Below, one piece after another: positions 5,814-7,941 of a stretch of DNA of 7,941 bases (positions are counted from its first letter, which is position 1; the number at the start of each line of letters is the position of its first letter). The stretch spans positions 1 through 7,941 of the forward strand of contig JAKSSZ010000023.1 in assembly GCA_024402835.1 (NCBI GenBank), written 5' to 3'. The position numbers and the translations under genes are program-made. This stretch comes from Alphaproteobacteria bacterium (GTDB taxonomy: Bacteria; Pseudomonadota; Alphaproteobacteria; Rs-D84). The notes below the pieces were generated by a model, which saw nothing but the letters and a program-made list of their open reading frames with translations, had not been told where the DNA came from and did not search any database.

Positions 5814-7064
5814 TTGATAAACCAAGTAGTAAATATTAACCATAAAAAATACGCAACAGGTTTGTTTTGGCAACCTGTGGGGGTTGGTATTACTGCACAT
5901 AATTATGCAAGAAAATTATCCAAAGCATCTAATAACAAATATAATTTATATGCTGAATATCGTAATTCTATTGGCCTTTGTGATGTTCGTCATGGCAACA
6001 GGGCTGGTATGTCTGTGCTGGCTGTGGAAATAAAAGAATCTTTATCGGAATATACATCGTTTTGTTGTGTGTTTAATATAAATGGTAAATTTTATTTAAT
6101 AGCAGTTCGTAATGAAATTATAATCAAAGATGAATTAATAAGTGATATTGATTTAGCAAAACATGCAATAAAAGATTTATTAAAAATACCTGATTGGGGT
6201 CTGATAATTGCTCCTGATGGATTTGAAATATCAAAAGCACATGAAAAAAACATAACAGAAATTGTTCGTGGTATTGGTGGTATAAAACTACGCAATATAA
6301 ACATTTTAAAATCTGGTATACCATCTATTATTTTTGTTATTTTGTTTGTTGCGTTGGCTATGTATTTAATAAAAAGTCCAATCGGACAATTGTTTGCGCC
6401 AAATAATATACAAAATCAGTCGCCAGAACTTGCAGAAGAATATAAACGCCAATTGGAAGAAAAAAATAAAGAATTGGATGCGCAATTTGAAATAAAAAAA
6501 GTTGAACCTATTGTTTTACCGTATGATTATTTGCCAGATGTTTCTGCGCGTTCAGAACTTTGTTTCAAAGCAATTGGTTTTGTTATGCAACCGATTGCCG
6601 GTTGGAATCAAACGTATGCAAAATGCGACGAAAATTATGTAACTGCTTCTTTCAGTCGTGATTTTGGTTCTTTGAATGATTTTTATACAATTGGAACAAA
6701 TTTAATGCCCGGTGCCATAGTCCAAGAATTATCAGAAAATGAAATTATTGTTCGTGCAAAACTTCCAACTTTGCCTGTTTCTTCTTCGTTGGAGGAAAAA
6801 GACGCTGATACCGTTATGCGTGATATTAAAACTATTTTCCAAACATTAAATACACAGGTTGATATAAATGTTGTTGTTGATACTGTGTCTAATGGTGTTG
6901 ATACCAAAGATATTAATGTTGTGGAAATTGCTGCATCTTCTAAATTAATTCCCAAAGAGTTTATAAAAATATTTCAAGATTTTAATGGGGTGTATATGAC
7001 ATCTGCAGTTTGGAATATGAAAACGCGTATATGGAATTACGAAGTAATAATTTATACAAAATAA
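5814..7064 (+). CDS. Type IVb pilus inner-membrane protein, PilO2-like
   Basis: A 416-residue protein with the layout of PilO/PilO2 of type IVb pilus systems (R64 type), an inner-membrane assembly component thought to link the cytoplasmic ATPase/platform with the periplasmic machinery. Seen: the N-terminal KKYATGLFWQPV block (11-22), typical of this family; a cytoplasmic domain to about 165; one membrane segment at about 169-186; a short charged coiled coil at about 206-228; then a periplasmic domain with Cys250 and Cys271 as possible disulfide partners and ending VWNYEVIIYTK-like (400-416). Start choice: the frame is open from a TTG at 5775, but that codon lies upstream of the -10 box at 5789-5794. 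TTG 5814, preceded by AGAGAGAG (5804-5811), gives MINQVVNINHKKYATG, matching the expected N terminus. An ATT or other rare start nearby is less likely. It is followed by pilP, and no PilN-type secretin gene precedes it in the window. Confidence 0.82.
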   Translation: MINQVVNINHKKYATGLFWQPVGVGITAHNYARKLSKASNNKYNLYAEYRNSIGLCDVRHGNRAGMSVLAVEIKESLSEYTSFCCVFNINGKFYLIAVRNEIIIKDELISDIDLAKHAIKDLLKIPDWGLIIAPDGFEISKAHEKNITEIVRGIGGIKLRNINILKSGIPSIIFVILFVALAMYLIKSPIGQLFAPNNIQNQSPELAEEYKRQLEEKNKELDAQFEIKKVEPIVLPYDYLPDVSARSELCFKAIGFVMQPIAGWNQTYAKCDENYVTASFSRDFGSLNDFYTIGTNLMPGAIVQELSENEIIVRAKLPTLPVSSSLEEKDADTVMRDIKTIFQTLNTQVDINVVVDTVSNGVDTKDINVVEIAASSKLIPKEFIKIFQDFNGVYMTSAVWNMKTRIWNYEVIIYTK

Positions 7065-7075
7065 AAGGTGGAAAA

Positions 7076-7798
7076 ATGGTAAAGAAAATATTTATGTTTT
7101 TGGTTTTATCTGTATGTAGTATATCGGTTTCTTTTGCAGAAGATATAGAAGAAACTGTTTCAGAAGATGAAATTACAGAAATAGAAGATGTCCAAGAAGA
7201 AACACAAGATACATCGGCGCCAGATGAAATAGAAATGGCAGATGATATGTCTGCACAGGCAATATCCGATTATGATACAACGGGTTCTTTGTTTGAAAAA
7301 ATTACTTCGTTGGAACAAGAAAAAATTGTAATGCAACTTGAAAAAGAACGTGCGCAATTAGAATTAGAAATGGACAGATTAAATGCGGAAAAAATGAAAG
7401 TTCAATTGGAAATTGATACTTTGTCCGGACGTGCAGACCAACAACAAAAAGAATTAGAAGTCGCAAAAGCAGAATTAGAAGCCCAAGCAAAGAAAATAGA
7501 AGCACAAATGGAACAATTGGAATCTGCCGAAGATGAAAATTCTAATGTATCAGCACCGGTTGTTGCAAAACCAAAAACAGAAAGTTCTTCTATGGGGAAA
7601 AAATATAAATTGGTAAATGTTGTTGGTGTGGGAAGTCAATTACAAGCCACCATAGAAGATTTATCTAGCGGACAAAATAAACGTATATCTGTTGGAAAAC
7701 AATTAGATGGTTATACGGTAAAATCTATCTCTTTGGATGATGGTATTGTTTTTGAAGCCGAAGATGGAACTACAGAAACTTTAAATATTGGAAAATAA
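7076..7798 (+). CDS. Type IVb pilus biogenesis protein, PilP-like
   Basis: A 240-residue secreted protein. Signal peptide MVKKIFMFLVLSVCSISVSFA (1-21, shown here as K3-K4, hydrophobic core 5-18, SFA cleavage site). Residues 22-60 are strongly acidic and low in complexity (Glu/Asp about half). A long coiled coil follows from about 71 to 152 with Leu/Ile/Met heptads, then a linker (153-174) and a small beta domain 175-240 (KYKLVNVVGVGSQLQATI ... VKSISLDDGIVFE ... LNIGK) that matches the PilP C-terminal domain pattern, with a glycine-marked strand pair and repeated short beta strands. In type IVb systems PilP is a periplasmic partner of the inner-membrane complex and secretin. The acidic region and coiled coil make it longer than R64 PilP. 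The start is fixed by AAGGTGG (7065-7071) 4-7 bases before ATG 7076; the in-frame ATG at 7010 lies inside the previous gene, has no such site, and would bury the signal peptide. Confidence 0.82.
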   Translation: MVKKIFMFLVLSVCSISVSFAEDIEETVSEDEITEIEDVQEETQDTSAPDEIEMADDMSAQAISDYDTTGSLFEKITSLEQEKIVMQLEKERAQLELEMDRLNAEKMKVQLEIDTLSGRADQQQKELEVAKAELEAQAKKIEAQMEQLESAEDENSNVSAPVVAKPKTESSSMGKKYKLVNVVGVGSQLQATIEDLSSGQNKRISVGKQLDGYTVKSISLDDGIVFEAEDGTTETLNIGK

Positions 7799-7799
7799 A

Positions 7800-7941
7800 A
7801 TGTTTGAATCTGGTAACGAACAAAATAAAACTGTAAATTATTCTTTGCCTGTTGGGTTGGAAAATGCTGGCAACAAAGAAATACTGGATTATTTGTTTTC
7901 TAATGGAAATAAATTATTAACTTCTTCCACCGAAGAATTTG
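7800..7941 (+). CDS. N-terminal part of next pilus-operon gene (cut by window edge)
   Basis: An open frame of 47 codons from ATG 7800 to the window edge, beginning MFESGNEQNKTVNYSL, with no stop. GGA (7790-7792) lies 7 bases before the ATG, and the ATG is 1 base after the pilP stop. The visible part has no signal peptide or membrane segment, so a cytoplasmic protein is likely. In R64-type loci pilQ, the secretion ATPase, follows pilP, so a PilQ-like ATPase is the best guess from position; the visible residues carry no motif that proves it. Confidence 0.7.
   Translation, partial: MFESGNEQNKTVNYSLPVGLENAGNKEILDYLFSNGNKLLTSSTEEF

Noticed and set aside
7010..7075. Longer PilP start at ATG 7010 overlapping the PilO2-like gene
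   Set aside because: ATG 7076 has a strong AAGGTGG site and gives a proper signal peptide directly at the N terminus; the extension would add 22 hydrophilic residues before it.

Overview
The window is a compact, AT-rich bacterial chromosomal segment, nearly all coding, with no sign of insertion sequences, phage genes or CRISPR. Gene content (lipid A enzymes, a lipoprotein with a lipobox, inner-membrane pilus proteins) shows a Gram-negative bacterium. The mix of low GC, a DUF374 acyltransferase next to lpxK and type IVb pilus genes would suit a reduced-genome, gut- or host-associated alphaproteobacterium, but this placement is an inference from gene style, not a phylogenetic result. All eight complete genes end in TAA.

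Layout. Minus strand, 1-2063: a strong promoter (2036-2063) drives an initiator tRNA-fMet (1946-2022, C1xA72 mismatch, CAT anticodon, encoded CCA), followed by a hairpin terminator (1900-1935), then typA/bipA (34-1881) and its own terminator (1-29). Plus strand, 2089 onward: a good sigma70-type promoter (2089-2117) opens a tight run of genes: a DUF374 (LpxJ-like) acyltransferase, lpxK, a ThyX-family thymidylate synthase, lpxC and a small lipoprotein, with gaps of 0 to 11 bases. After a 51-base gap holding an extended -10 promoter inside a perfect dyad, a type IVb pilus block begins: a PilO2-like inner-membrane protein, a PilP-like periplasmic coiled-coil protein, and the first 47 codons of a further gene that is cut by the window edge.

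How they work together. LpxC performs the first committed step of lipid A synthesis, LpxK the 4'-phosphorylation, and the DUF374 protein probably a secondary acylation; ThyX makes dTMP and is metabolically unrelated, so its place between lpxK and lpxC looks like co-regulation of envelope growth with DNA synthesis or simple operon packing. The lipoprotein links the lipid A block to the pilus block. The most interesting points are the divergent ThyX signature, a basic/aromatic insert in LpxC, the dyad-centred promoter before the pilus genes (which also forces a corrected TTG start for PilO2), and the unstudied lipoprotein at the junction.
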